A stretch of 64,000 nucleotides of DNA from Secundilactobacillus angelensis (GTDB taxonomy: Bacteria; Bacillota; Bacilli; Lactobacillales; Lactobacillaceae): contig NZ_JAAXLJ010000007.1 of NCBI RefSeq assembly GCF_012641075.1, positions 1 through 64,000 on the forward strand, in the 5' to 3' direction. The notes below the pieces were generated by a model. That model searched no databases. It worked only from the letters and a program-made list of their open reading frames with translations, and was not told where the DNA came from. This document shows, piece by piece, positions 28,499-37,972 of this stretch; positions within the stretch are counted from its first letter, which is position 1; each line of letters opens with the position of its first letter. The translations under genes and the position numbers were made by a program.

Positions 28499-29473
28499 GT
28501 GGAACTTTTTGATAGTTTAAAGCAAAAGATTAGTGGTTTAAATAAGACGGTTGTCTTACCTGAAGGCGAAGACATCAGAATTATTGGTGCAGCAAGCCGA
28601 CTTGCTTCAGAGAAATTACTGCAGCCAGTTCTTCTTGGCGATATCGACAAGATTAAAGCAACAGCTAGCGAAAAAGGGTTTGATTTGACCGGTGTTAAAC
28701 TGGAAGATCCAAACGGTGCTTCTGCAGCTGAAAAGCAGAAAATGTTGGATGCCTTAGTTGAACGTCGTAAGGGTAAGAACACCCCTGAACAAGCTGCTAA
28801 AATGCTTGAAGATCCTAACTATTGGGGCACAATGATGGTTTACCTTGGTGAAGCTGATGCTATGGTTTCTGGTGCCATTCACCCAACTGGTGATACGATC
28901 CGTCCAGCATTACAAATTATCAAGACTAAGCCCGGTGTTAAGCGAATTAGTGGCTACTTTATCCTTCTAAAGGGTGACGAGCGCTTACTCTTCGCTGACT
29001 GTGCCATCAATATTGATTTGGATGCCGCTGGAATGGCCGAAGTGGCCGTTGAAAGTGCGCAAACCGCTAAGAAGTACGGTATTGATCCAAAAGTTGCAAT
29101 GCTGAGCTTTTCAACTAAGGGTTCTGCAAAGGCTGATCAAGTGACTAAAGTTCAAGAAGCCACCAAGTTAGCTCAAGAACAAGCACCAGAGGTACCAATC
29201 GATGGTGAATTACAATTTGATGCCGCTGTGGTACCAGAAGTTGCTGCAAGTAAAGCACCTGGCTCAAAAGTAGCCGGTCACGCAAACGTCTTTATCTTCC
29301 CAGAACTTGAAGCCGGTAACATTGGTTACAAGATTGCTCAACGGTTAGGCGGCTACGAAGCCATCGGGCCATTGCTGCAAGGAATGAACGCACCAGTTTC
29401 AGATTTATCACGTGGTGCCAACGAAGAAGACGTTTATAAAGTTGCGATTATCACCGCAGCTCAAGCAGTTTAA
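28499..29473 (+). CDS. pta: Phosphate acetyltransferase
   Basis: The protein has 324 residues. KTVVLPEGEDIRIIGAASRL at the N-terminus and the core DAMVSGAIHPTGDTIRPALQ mark Pta. It interconverts acetyl-CoA and acetyl phosphate in the acetate/ethanol branch. The start is GTG 28499, 8 nt after CTGGAGG; the TTG at 28469 that opens the frame has no site. Codon use is strongly biased, pointing to high expression. A weak hairpin (GGAGC...GGCTCC) follows. Confidence 0.94.
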   Translation: MELFDSLKQKISGLNKTVVLPEGEDIRIIGAASRLASEKLLQPVLLGDIDKIKATASEKGFDLTGVKLEDPNGASAAEKQKMLDALVERRKGKNTPEQAAKMLEDPNYWGTMMVYLGEADAMVSGAIHPTGDTIRPALQIIKTKPGVKRISGYFILLKGDERLLFADCAINIDLDAAGMAEVAVESAQTAKKYGIDPKVAMLSFSTKGSAKADQVTKVQEATKLAQEQAPEVPIDGELQFDAAVVPEVAASKAPGSKVAGHANVFIFPELEAGNIGYKIAQRLGGYEAIGPLLQGMNAPVSDLSRGANEEDVYKVAIITAAQAV

Positions 29474-29553
29474 ACTAAATTTTAGAATTAACAAAATTTT
29501 GGAGCTGTCGGCAGCATCATTGCCCCGGCTCCTTTTGATTTAAGGAGTAGATT

Positions 29554-30024
29554 ATGACAGTTACACTTAAAGTTTCAACACCTGAAGAGACCATGGCAAT
29601 TGGTCAGAAGTTGGCGCCATTATTGGCAGCCAAAGACATTATTCTCCTGGATGGGGATCTTGGTGCCGGCAAGACGACCTTTACTAAGGGGTTAGCTGCT
29701 GGATTAGGGGTTAAACGTAACGTCAAAAGTCCAACGTTTACCATTATTCGTGAGTACCAGGACGGCCGTCTTCCCCTGTATCATATGGATGTCTACCGAT
29801 TAGAAGATGGTAGTGGTGACGAATTAGGCTTGGACGAATATTTCAACGGCGATGGTGTCAGCGTTGTGGAATGGTCTAAATTTGTCGCTGATGAACTACC
29901 TGACGACTATTTACGCATTGCCTTTAAACGATTAGATGATGAGGGCGAAAATCAGCGAGAATTGGTTTTTGAGCCCCATGGCGAGCGGTTTGAAGCGATG
30001 GTCGCAAAGTTACGGGAGAAATAA
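29554..30024 (+). CDS. tsaE: tRNA threonylcarbamoyladenosine biosynthesis ATPase TsaE
   Basis: The protein has 156 residues. The P-loop [13 protein letters not shown] lies near residue 37 and [12 protein letters not shown] is diagnostic; [10 protein letters not shown] near the end matches the family. It supports the TsaB-TsaD complex in making t6A37 of tRNAs. AAGGAG precedes the ATG. It is 1 nt from the next gene. Confidence 0.95.
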   Translation: MTVTLKVSTPEETMAIGQKLAPLLAAKDIILLDGDLGAGKTTFTKGLAAGLGVKRNVKSPTFTIIREYQDGRLPLYHMDVYRLEDGSGDELGLDEYFNGDGVSVVEWSKFVADELPDDYLRIAFKRLDDEGENQRELVFEPHGERFEAMVAKLREK

Positions 30025-30025
30025 C

Positions 30026-30529
30026 ATGGCACAGGAACCCGAATTAGTGATTCGTCAAGCAGTGGCATCTGATGCTCAAGCCGTTTTGAACTTGTTGAAG
30101 ATGCTCAAAACGGAATCGACCACCTTTGAAGACAGCAGTGATGAGGTTGATCCAGCTGCTGAGAGCGAACAAATAAAACAAATCAGCACGTCAAAACAGC
30201 AGGTTATTTTATTAGCATTACTGGATAACGAATTAGTGGGATTGGTAACAGTCCTGCCAACTGCGGAGCATCAAATCGGTGAAATCGGTGTGGCCGTCCT
30301 CAAAAAGTTCTGGCATCAAGGAATCGGCCGGGAGTTAATGCTAAGTGGTCTTGATTGGGCTGCGTTAGAAAGTGATTTTGATATCATCACGTTAACTGTT
30401 CAAATACGCAATCAGCCTGCAGTAAGACTTTATCAGGATATCGGTTTTCAGACGATTCAGACGCTGAAAGTCACGACTGCCACTGATGAAGTTGTCGAAG
30501 CTTTAGAGATGCAGTTAGCTGTTAAGTAA
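30026..30529 (+). CDS. GNAT-family N-acetyltransferase
   Basis: The protein has 167 residues. The GNAT acetyl-CoA loop is seen as IGVAVLKKFWHQGIGRELM (about residues 88-106), followed by NQPAVRLYQDIGF. The substrate cannot be told. The frame runs back into tsaE, but GGGAG (30014-30018) marks ATG 30026, leaving a 1-nt gap and suggesting coupled translation. Its position beside tsaE recalls rimI, but the sequence is not RimI-like enough to call. Confidence 0.85.
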   Translation: MAQEPELVIRQAVASDAQAVLNLLKMLKTESTTFEDSSDEVDPAAESEQIKQISTSKQQVILLALLDNELVGLVTVLPTAEHQIGEIGVAVLKKFWHQGIGRELMLSGLDWAALESDFDIITLTVQIRNQPAVRLYQDIGFQTIQTLKVTTATDEVVEALEMQLAVK

Positions 30530-30531
30530 AT

Positions 30532-30576
30532 AAATAGACCTCATTACCGAAGTTAAAAGGGTAATGAGGTCTATTT
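30532..30576. terminator. Bidirectional terminator
   Basis: Stem AATAGACCTCATTACC / GGTAATGAGGTCTATT lies between convergent genes. Confidence 0.85.
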
Positions 30577-30586
30577 CATATTTGTA

Positions 30587-31120
30587 CTAAGCCATTTTAA
30601 TAAATGGTTTAATGGCTTCTTGACCAAAAGTTTTGGTTTCGGTCAGCAAAATATTTGCGCAAGCTAAACTGTCATCTAGCGCATTATGGTGATGTTCAAG
30701 TGAAATTCCTAAAGCGTCGGCAACCGTGTTAAGCTTATGATTTTCAAGCATGGGCAAGAATTGCCGACTCGTTTTAACCGTGTCCAAAGTTAAATAAGCT
30801 GGTGAAGTCATACCGTAATGATTAAGTGTTTGACGTAAGACACTATTATCAAATTGGGCATTGTGGGCAATCACCAGTTGTTCTGGTGTAAACAGCGTCT
30901 GAATATGCGGCCAGACCGTCGGAAAATCAGGGGCGTCTGAAACATCAGATTCATGAATACCGTGAATTTGGGTATTACGCCAGAAAAAATCAGTGTCAGG
31001 TTTGATCAGTGTATAGAACTCATCAGCTACCTGATTGTTTCGTACGATTGTCAGAGCCAAAGAACAGGCAGAATAACGCTTACCATTGGCAGTTTCGAAG
31101 TCCATTGCAACAAAGTTCAA
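30587..31120 (-). CDS. DEDDh 3'-5' exonuclease (DNA polymerase III epsilon-like)
   Basis: The protein has 177 residues. ExoI motif FVAMDFETAN (Asp, Glu), ExoII HNAQFDNSVL (Asp), and ExoIII HHNALDDSLA (His, Asp) complete the DEDDh set. It resembles stand-alone epsilon/PolC-exonuclease-like proteins. ATG 31147 opens the frame, but AAAGGAG lies inside, 8 nt before TTG 31120, which also gives the family-like start MNFVAMDFET. Role: probable repair or RNA/DNA trimming. It is followed closely upstream by exoA in the same direction. Confidence 0.85.
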   Translation of the reverse strand: MNFVAMDFETANGKRYSACSLALTIVRNNQVADEFYTLIKPDTDFFWRNTQIHGIHESDVSDAPDFPTVWPHIQTLFTPEQLVIAHNAQFDNSVLRQTLNHYGMTSPAYLTLDTVKTSRQFLPMLENHKLNTVADALGISLEHHHNALDDSLACANILLTETKTFGQEAIKPFIKMA

Positions 31121-31148
31121 ATCGGCCACTCCTTTCAAGTCATACAAA

Positions 31149-31913
31149 TTATACGTGAAGGCCGGTAGTTGTCAAGGAGATTGGACAGTGGTCTGAGCCA
31201 AAAATGGTATCTTTAATGTCAGCTGATTCTAGTTTGGACTGGATGGCATTACTCGTCACAAAGTAGTCGATCCGCCAACCAGCATTACGATCGCGAGCAC
31301 TGAACCGATAACTCCACCATGAGTAGCGATCGGTAGCATCCGGATAGAAGTAACGGAAGGTATCCGTATAGCCACGATTAAGAAAGCGGGTAAAGGCCTC
31401 TCTTTCCTGATCCGTGAAGCCGGCGTTCTTATGATTAGTTTTGGGATTTTTAATATCGATTTCTTCGTGGGCAACGTTAAGATCACCGCACAAAATAACC
31501 GGTTTGTTTGCATTAAGTTGATCGATGTAGTCTTGGAAAGCGTCCTCCCAGCCCATCCTGAAATCTAAGCGTTTAAGACCGGTTCCTGAATTTGGTGTGT
31601 AACAAGTCACCAAATAGAAATCCGTATATTCCAGTGTGATGACTCGGCCTTCGTGATCAAACTCATCGGTGCCAATATCATAAGTCACGTTGAGGGGCTG
31701 GTGTTTAGTAAAAATGGCGGTGCCAGAATACCCTTTACGGTCAGCAGAGTTGAAGTATTGATGATAGCCCGGCAGATCTAATTTGAGCTGGTCTGGTTGC
31801 ATCTTCGTTTCTTGGACACAGAAAAAATCGGCATCTAAATTGTTAAAACTCGTCATAAAATCATGTTTAACAGCGGCCCTTAGACCGTTGACGTTCCAAC
31901 TAATAAATTTCAA
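31149..31913 (-). CDS. exoA: Exodeoxyribonuclease III (AP endonuclease)
   Basis: The protein has 254 residues of the EEP family. MKFISWNVNGLRA, FFCVQETKMQ, GDLNVAHEEIDIKNPKTN and the C-terminal GSDHCPISL supply the metal and catalytic residues. It cuts at abasic sites, the step after Ung in base excision repair. ATG 31925 abuts AGAAGGG, so TTG 31913 is preferred and yields the canonical N-terminus. Confidence 0.94.
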   Translation of the reverse strand: MKFISWNVNGLRAAVKHDFMTSFNNLDADFFCVQETKMQPDQLKLDLPGYHQYFNSADRKGYSGTAIFTKHQPLNVTYDIGTDEFDHEGRVITLEYTDFYLVTCYTPNSGTGLKRLDFRMGWEDAFQDYIDQLNANKPVILCGDLNVAHEEIDIKNPKTNHKNAGFTDQEREAFTRFLNRGYTDTFRYFYPDATDRYSWWSYRFSARDRNAGWRIDYFVTSNAIQSKLESADIKDTIFGSDHCPISLTTTGLHV

Positions 31914-32105
31914 GACAGACAACATCCCTTCTTGGTGAAATGGTTCATCTTTAGTTTATCATTTTTGAGGGATTGGGGAAGTCATGCAGTACTTATCAGA
32001 AGAAAATAAGGGTTGATGTGACTAACCTTTTGTTTGGGATAGTTAGCATGGTATTATATTAATAGTTAATCATACGAATTATTGTGTATTGAAAGGAACC
32101 TGACC

Positions 32106-33014
32106 ATGACGGCAGATATCATCGCAGCTTTTCCCAAGGTTAAGCTGATGCAAAACGAACCATTATCAAACTATACAAATACTAAAACTGGCGGAAAAGC
32201 TGATTTCTTAGCATTTCCGGCCGATTTGGCAGAAGTCAAAGCCTTAGTTCTTTATGCCAACGAGCAGAAACTACCCATCACGGTCATCGGCAACGCTAGT
32301 AATCTGATCGTTAAGGATGGTGGCATTCGTGGACTTGTCATGATTTTGACCGAAATGAATCACATCGAAGTGGCGGATAACCAAATTACGGCTGAGTCAG
32401 GTGCCTCAATCATTGAGGTAACCAAAGTTGCGCAAGCTGCCAGTTTAACCGGTCTTGAATTTGCTGCAGGAATTCCTGGAAGTGTTGGTGGGGCTATCTT
32501 TATGAACGCCGGTGCTTATGGCGGTGAGATTAGTTTGGTTGCTGATTCGGTAACAGTACTAACTCCAGAAGCTAAGCTAAAAACCATTCAACGGACAGAT
32601 TTAGATTTCGGTTATCGGCACAGCCGGGTGCAAGATGAGGGTGACATTGTGATTACAGCAACCTTCAGACTGCAACCGGGTGATGCAACCAAAATTCAAG
32701 CTAAAATGGATGATTTAAACGCCCGCAGAGCAGCACGTCAACCACTGGAGTTGCCATCTTGTGGCAGCGTATTTAAACGGCCTACTGGCTACTTTGCCGG
32801 TAAATTGATCCATGATGCTGGACTTCAGGGTTATCAATCGGGTGGCGCACAGGTTTCAACGAAACATGCCGGTTTTATTGTTAACGTTGATCACGCCACA
32901 GCTTCGGATTACTTGGCAGTAATCCAGCACGTGCAAGCAACGGTTTTAGCCAAGGCTGGTGTCAAATTGGAAACTGAAGTTCGAATCATTGGGGAAGATC
33001 CCGTGTTGAATTAG
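32106..33014 (+). CDS. murB: UDP-N-acetylenolpyruvoylglucosamine reductase
   Basis: The protein has 302 residues. The FAD-binding [30 protein letters not shown] and [20 protein letters not shown] and the type II active site SCGSVFKRP (catalytic Ser) are present. It completes UDP-MurNAc synthesis. AAAGGA (32092-32097) precedes ATG 32106; the frame upstream is an extension. The next gene starts 17 nt later. Confidence 0.95.
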   Translation: MTADIIAAFPKVKLMQNEPLSNYTNTKTGGKADFLAFPADLAEVKALVLYANEQKLPITVIGNASNLIVKDGGIRGLVMILTEMNHIEVADNQITAESGASIIEVTKVAQAASLTGLEFAAGIPGSVGGAIFMNAGAYGGEISLVADSVTVLTPEAKLKTIQRTDLDFGYRHSRVQDEGDIVITATFRLQPGDATKIQAKMDDLNARRAARQPLELPSCGSVFKRPTGYFAGKLIHDAGLQGYQSGGAQVSTKHAGFIVNVDHATASDYLAVIQHVQATVLAKAGVKLETEVRIIGEDPVLN

Positions 33015-33031
33015 TGAGAGGAGGGGTGTAG

Positions 33032-35143
33032 GTGCTGATAGTTGAAGCAGTTATTTTACTGGTTGTACTTGTTTTAATTTCAAATGTCATCAGCCACTAC
33101 CTAACCTTCATCCCGGTTAGTTTAATTCAAATTGCACTTGGATTGGTTATGGCGTTGTTTTGGGAAATGCAGATTCCACTGGACACGGATTGGTTCTTAC
33201 TCCTGTTCATCGCGCCGCTGCTATTTAATGATGGCCGCCGATTTCCTAAACGGGAACTCTGGCAGCTTCGGGGACCGATATTTGCCAATTCCATTTTGTT
33301 AGTCTTTTTAACTACGGTGGTTGGCGGGTATCTCATTTATCTTATGATTCCAAGGTTATCGTTATCGGTAAGCTTTGCGTTGGCAGCTATCTTGTCGCCG
33401 ACTGATCCCGTGGCGGTGCAATCAATCTCAAAACGAGTTAAGTTGCCAGACCGCATTTTGCACTTAGTCAGCGGTGAAAGCTTAGTTAATGATGCCTCAG
33501 GTTTGATTGCGTTTAAATATGCCGTGGCAGCAACCGTTACTGGTGCCTTTTCTTTGAGCCATGCAGTTGGCGATTTTCTCTATATTAGCATCATGGGTTT
33601 TCTAGCTGGTTTTGTTTTAATCTGGCTGATTGAGTTCGCACGGAATTTTTTAAGGCGACAGGGGATTAATGATGTTGTTTTTAACACGGTGCTGCAACTC
33701 ATGACACCGTTTGTGATTTACGTGCTGTCAGAGGAGATGCTCCACGCTTCTGGCGTAATCGCAGTTGTGACAGCCGGTGTCGTTTCTCACCTCCAATCCA
33801 ACCACATTGTTGAAGATTCACCAGAGCTTAAGCTGGTTAGTGAGAAGACTTGGGATGTCATTGTTTATCTACTAAACGGGATTGTGTTTCTGATTTTAGG
33901 TGATGAACTGCCTCTAGCCACCACCAAACTGATTCACGATGTACACTTCAATACGTTTCAAGCAGTCGGCTATGCCTTTGGTGCCTGGGTTATTTTGTTA
34001 TTGATTCGAGTGATTTGGATTTACTTGTATCAAGGCATTACCAAGCCACGTCGCCCCAGTTTTCGGGTAGCGTTATTGGCCGGGTTGTCTGGGGTTCGCG
34101 GGGCAGTTACCATGGCTGGTGTGCTGTCATTGCCACTACTGACCGCCACCGGGCAAGCCTTTCCCCAACGGTCCTTAGTGTTGTTTGTGGCTGCTGGCGT
34201 GATTATTATTAGTTTGGTTGCGGCAGTGATCACCTTACCGTTGGTTGCCCCTGATAATCCCGTACCGCTTCAAACCAGAGCCAGTTTTAGCGATGAGGAC
34301 GATGAGGAACCAGCTGAGGATGAAAATAGCCCTGAGACACTCAATCAGCGGTATTTGATGAGTGAAGCGGAGGCCAGAATTTACATTATGCGTCTCGCTG
34401 TCAGTGCTGTCGAGGAGCATCGACGAATCGAAAATCAGCGTGCAGCGTACGATTTAATTTTAGATTATCAATTTATTATTCGAAAGTTAGAGTTACAGAC
34501 CCGTGATGACGAGGATAGGCGGCAAGTGGTTGACGATGAGGTCACCTTACGAAAGATTGGCCTCCAAGGTGAACAGTCGGCATTAGACCGGCTATACACA
34601 CATCATCAGATCTCTGCCCAGGCCTATCGTTCTGCCACCCGGGCCATCAAACGGGCCATGCGGCGAATCGACCACCCTAATCGTCAGCTGGATCTGACAA
34701 TTCTAAAAAACTGGTCAACCTTTTTGCATCGGACTTGGTTACGAATTAAGATGGTCATTCACCACGCAAAAAGCCCATCTTCTGATAACGAATGGCTGTT
34801 GATAGACAGAGAAAGTGCTAAGTCTGCTATTAAAGCCTTGTCGAAGTATTTGGGTGCTGATGAGGTTGATCCGCAAGCACTAGACAAACAGGCGATTTAT
34901 CACTTGGTTGTTTTCTATCGTAATCGGGTTGAACGTGCTCGAAAAGATCAGCGGGTATCGAGATCGGTGTACGCACAGCAGCTTAATCAGTTGAGAGTCA
35001 TTGCATTAGGTGCTGAAAGAACCGGGGTTCAAACATTACTTGAGTCAGGTAATATTACTTGGCAGATGGCCGGTCGTTTACGCCAATACATCAACTACTC
35101 TGAAAATGTGTTGATGATGGCGGTCAATGATGAACTTGATTGA
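33032..35143 (+). CDS. CPA1-family Na+/H+ antiporter with long cytoplasmic tail
   Basis: The protein has 703 residues. The first ~410 form about 12 helices with ILSPTDPVAVQSI and GESLVNDASGL, the ion-binding signature of NhaP/NHE exchangers. The last ~280 are soluble, charged and helical (EEHRRIENQRAAYDLI and onward), likely regulatory. It exports Na+ (or K+) for H+. The start is GTG after GAGGAGGGG. Probably cotranscribed with murB. Confidence 0.88.
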   Translation: MLIVEAVILLVVLVLISNVISHYLTFIPVSLIQIALGLVMALFWEMQIPLDTDWFLLLFIAPLLFNDGRRFPKRELWQLRGPIFANSILLVFLTTVVGGYLIYLMIPRLSLSVSFALAAILSPTDPVAVQSISKRVKLPDRILHLVSGESLVNDASGLIAFKYAVAATVTGAFSLSHAVGDFLYISIMGFLAGFVLIWLIEFARNFLRRQGINDVVFNTVLQLMTPFVIYVLSEEMLHASGVIAVVTAGVVSHLQSNHIVEDSPELKLVSEKTWDVIVYLLNGIVFLILGDELPLATTKLIHDVHFNTFQAVGYAFGAWVILLLIRVIWIYLYQGITKPRRPSFRVALLAGLSGVRGAVTMAGVLSLPLLTATGQAFPQRSLVLFVAAGVIIISLVAAVITLPLVAPDNPVPLQTRASFSDEDDEEPAEDENSPETLNQRYLMSEAEARIYIMRLAVSAVEEHRRIENQRAAYDLILDYQFIIRKLELQTRDDEDRRQVVDDEVTLRKIGLQGEQSALDRLYTHHQISAQAYRSATRAIKRAMRRIDHPNRQLDLTILKNWSTFLHRTWLRIKMVIHHAKSPSSDNEWLLIDRESAKSAIKALSKYLGADEVDPQALDKQAIYHLVVFYRNRVERARKDQRVSRSVYAQQLNQLRVIALGAERTGVQTLLESGNITWQMAGRLRQYINYSENVLMMAVNDELD

Positions 35144-35150
35144 GTTAAGA

Positions 35151-35198
35151 AAAAAGCGTCTAGTTAATGGCTGATTGACCATTAACTAGACGCTTTTT
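35151..35198. terminator. Bidirectional terminator
   Basis: Stem AAAAAGCGTCTAGTTAATGG / CCATTAACTAGACGCTTTTT, A-run and T-run on either side, lies between convergent genes. Confidence 0.92.
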
Positions 35199-35206
35199 AG
35201 ATCCGT

Positions 35207-35923
35207 TTATTTTTGCTGGTCATTTTGATCAGCTTCTTTTTTTACGGTTTTTGTGTTTTGAAGTGCGCGTTCGTTTGCTATTTGGCTATGATAGGCCAAG
35301 TAAACCAACCAGTAAGCCAGCAGTTGAAGCAAGGTCATTAAGCCCACAAAAAATAACATGGTGGGTGTCCACATGTGTAGTAGACGCTCAGTGATCAGCT
35401 CTGGTGAAATGAAAAGATAGACTGTATGAATTCTCATGAAGCGACCAACGTAGATACCAACTGACGAGAGAAAAGTCAGTAACAGCACCACCCCAGTTTG
35501 CAGCCACGAGTTACCCTTTAAATAGCGTTGAGTAATAGTATTTGCCACGTAATTAAGACTCCAGAAGCCTAAAATGACGCAGAAGAGAACACTAATCAAC
35601 AGGTAAGTAAAATAAATCCACACGTGTAGGTTAAGCTGAAGGAGACCGTCAGCACCGTAAGGCTCAAGGAGCGACAGATGAAAGAGGTCCGTTAGCAGGT
35701 AGGGTGCATTGGGGTAGAACACAAGCCACAAAAGAACAATCAACCAGAAAAACAGACCGCTTTTAGGCCGTTCCTTGCTCAGGTGGAAACTGATTTCGAT
35801 GGGTAGATAACCCAAAAAGGTATTCAAAATTAAAAAAGTAAAAGGCTCATGTGCGAACTGCCACAGAAATAACAGCCACAGCACAACAAAAATCCGGATT
35901 TGCCAGCGTGCGTGACCCGCCAA
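35207..35923 (-). CDS. DUF1361 membrane protein
   Basis: The protein has 238 residues and about six helices. FYPNAPYLLTDLFHL near residue 69 and SSVGIYVGRFMR near residue 152 are the conserved lines of DUF1361. Function is unknown. The start is TTG 35923 after GGGAG on this strand. The C-terminal 30 residues are hydrophilic and Lys/Gln-rich. Confidence 0.75.
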   Translation of the reverse strand: MAGHARWQIRIFVVLWLLFLWQFAHEPFTFLILNTFLGYLPIEISFHLSKERPKSGLFFWLIVLLWLVFYPNAPYLLTDLFHLSLLEPYGADGLLQLNLHVWIYFTYLLISVLFCVILGFWSLNYVANTITQRYLKGNSWLQTGVVLLLTFLSSVGIYVGRFMRIHTVYLFISPELITERLLHMWTPTMLFFVGLMTLLQLLAYWLVYLAYHSQIANERALQNTKTVKKEADQNDQQK

Positions 35924-36121
35924 GAGATCATCTCCCTGTTCAAAATATCACTACTCAAATAATAACAGATTACTTGAGTAGTCGCATGAAATTTCAGAGG
36001 GTTTCCAAAAAAAATGGCATTTTACTTGTCGTGACCCTTAGAAATATAGTTGTGTTTCTAAAAAATAGGAGTTGGCGTGCTATAATGTTACCTGAATAGA
36101 TTTTTGGAGGGAAATTATCTA

Positions 36122-36976
36122 ATGAATCTTGATTGGAGTAGCTTTTTGACGTGGCATAACATCGTAAACCTCCTCGATATTCTCGTCGTCTGGTTTGTTT
36201 TTTACGAACTGATTATGCTGCTGCGAGGAACCAAAGCGGTTCAGCTCTTGCGTGGAATTATCGTGATTGTCGTCGTCAAGATAATTGCGGTTTACGTAGG
36301 GTTTGGAACGGTATCATGGTTAATGGACCAGGTAATCAACTGGGGTGTCATCGCCATGATCATTATTTTCCAACCAGAGATTCGACGCGGGTTGGAACAT
36401 CTTGGGCGTGGATCGGTATTCGTTCGTAATCGACAGGTGAATGAGGCCGAAAAACAGATGATTGCCGCCTTAGATAAAGCTATCCAGTACATGTCCAAGC
36501 GACGGATCGGTGCTTTGATGACCATTCAAATGGATACTGGACTGGAAGACTATATTGAAACGGGAATTGAATTAGATGCTAAGGTTACCGGTGAGCTGCT
36601 GATTAATATTTTTATTCCTAATACACCATTGCACGATGGGGCAGTTATTATTAGGGATAATAAGGTGTCAGTAGCTGCAGCTTACTTACCACTTTCAGAC
36701 AGCAATCTGATTCCTAAAGAATTAGGAACTCGGCACCGTGCCGCAGTCGGTATCTCGGAAGTAACGGATGCGTTGACAATCGTTATTTCTGAGGAAACAG
36801 GTGAAGTCTCGATTACTAAGAATAATGAATTGCTCCGGAACATGGATCAAAACGATTATTTGAAGTTCTTGAATAATGAACTGATCAAGGATCAAGAGCC
36901 TGAACAACCGAAAAATCCACTTACCTGGCTGATTGATGCCCTTAGCCAGTTCTTTGGGGGAGGTAATCGGTCATGA
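36122..36976 (+). CDS. cdaA: Diadenylate cyclase CdaA
   Basis: The protein has 284 residues. Three N-terminal helices precede the DAC domain with DGA (172-174) and RHR (204-206), the catalytic motifs. It makes c-di-AMP from two ATP at the membrane. GGAGGG (36106-36111) sets ATG 36122. An extended -10 TG-C-TATAAT (36078-36086) lies upstream. It overlaps cdaR by 4 nt (ATGA), and glmM follows, the conserved cdaA-cdaR-glmM module. Confidence 0.95.
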   Translation: MNLDWSSFLTWHNIVNLLDILVVWFVFYELIMLLRGTKAVQLLRGIIVIVVVKIIAVYVGFGTVSWLMDQVINWGVIAMIIIFQPEIRRGLEHLGRGSVFVRNRQVNEAEKQMIAALDKAIQYMSKRRIGALMTIQMDTGLEDYIETGIELDAKVTGELLINIFIPNTPLHDGAVIIRDNKVSVAAAYLPLSDSNLIPKELGTRHRAAVGISEVTDALTIVISEETGEVSITKNNELLRNMDQNDYLKFLNNELIKDQEPEQPKNPLTWLIDALSQFFGGGNRS

Positions 36977-37947
36977 AAAAAATCTTCAATAGTCGTTGGA
37001 CCTACCGGCTAGTGTCGTTATTCTTGGCGGTTTGTCTGTTCTTATACGTGAACAGCACCAAAAGTGCGACTAACCAACAAACCAATAACGCCACTGGAAC
37101 TAATTCAACAACCTTAACAGCTACTGAGCAAAAAACAGTTTCGGTTCAGCTTAGATTAGATGTCGATTCTGATAAGTATTTTGTAACCGGTTATCCCGAG
37201 AAGGTCAAGGTTCATTTGCGAGGACCAGCTGCTTTAGTTACAGCAACGGCCAACACACAGAACTTTCGCGTTTTCGCTGATCTGACCAGTTTTAAACCTG
37301 GCGAACATTCCGTGAAATTAAAACAGAGCGGGTTGAACCGCGACCTGAGCTATCAAATTGCTCCTGCTAGCATTAAAGTTAATATTCAGCCTCGTCAGAC
37401 TGTTAGTTTCCCGGTTAGCGTTCAATATGACAAATCTCGGATTGCTAAAAACTATGTTGCAGGCAGTCCCAACAGTGATGTGACAAGCGTTAAGGCAACG
37501 GGTGCTGAGAGCGAAATTGATCGAATCAGTAAGGTCGTAGCACAACTGAATTTGGCTCAAAACACGAAGAAGTCCGTTAATAATGAAGCGGTCATTGAAG
37601 CACTTGATAAAAATGGTCGGACAGTGAATGTCATTTTGACGCCCGCTACTACTCAAGTCAACTTACCGGTTACTGGCAAAGGGAACTCCAAGACGGTACC
37701 ACTGAACTTTAAAGCGAAGAGTGGCAACAGTGACGAAACGTATAGCTTTGAAAGTAATACGAAGTCAATTAAGGTATTTGGTTCTGCATCAGAATTAAAG
37801 GCGATTTCAGAGTTCAATGCAGACGTTGACGTGAGTGATGTAAAGAATGAAAAAACCAAAACAATTAGTTTAGACGCAAGCGCTAATAAGGTGACGGGAA
37901 CTGATCCGGAGAGCGTTAAAGTAACGATTACAGCTGAATCTAAATGA
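36973..37947 (+). CDS. cdaR: CdaA regulator (YbbR-domain protein)
   Basis: The protein has 324 residues. One N-terminal membrane segment (VSLFLAVCLFLYVNS) is followed by extracellular YbbR repeats, each with a V(R/K)VHLRGP or KSIKVFGSASEL style strand pattern. CdaR modulates CdaA. Start ATG overlaps the cdaA stop. Residues 29-50 are Thr/Asn-rich linker. Confidence 0.92.
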   Translation: MKKIFNSRWTYRLVSLFLAVCLFLYVNSTKSATNQQTNNATGTNSTTLTATEQKTVSVQLRLDVDSDKYFVTGYPEKVKVHLRGPAALVTATANTQNFRVFADLTSFKPGEHSVKLKQSGLNRDLSYQIAPASIKVNIQPRQTVSFPVSVQYDKSRIAKNYVAGSPNSDVTSVKATGAESEIDRISKVVAQLNLAQNTKKSVNNEAVIEALDKNGRTVNVILTPATTQVNLPVTGKGNSKTVPLNFKAKSGNSDETYSFESNTKSIKVFGSASELKAISEFNADVDVSDVKNEKTKTISLDASANKVTGTDPESVKVTITAESK

Positions 37948-37972
37948 TAACTGGAAATGAGGAAATTTAAAC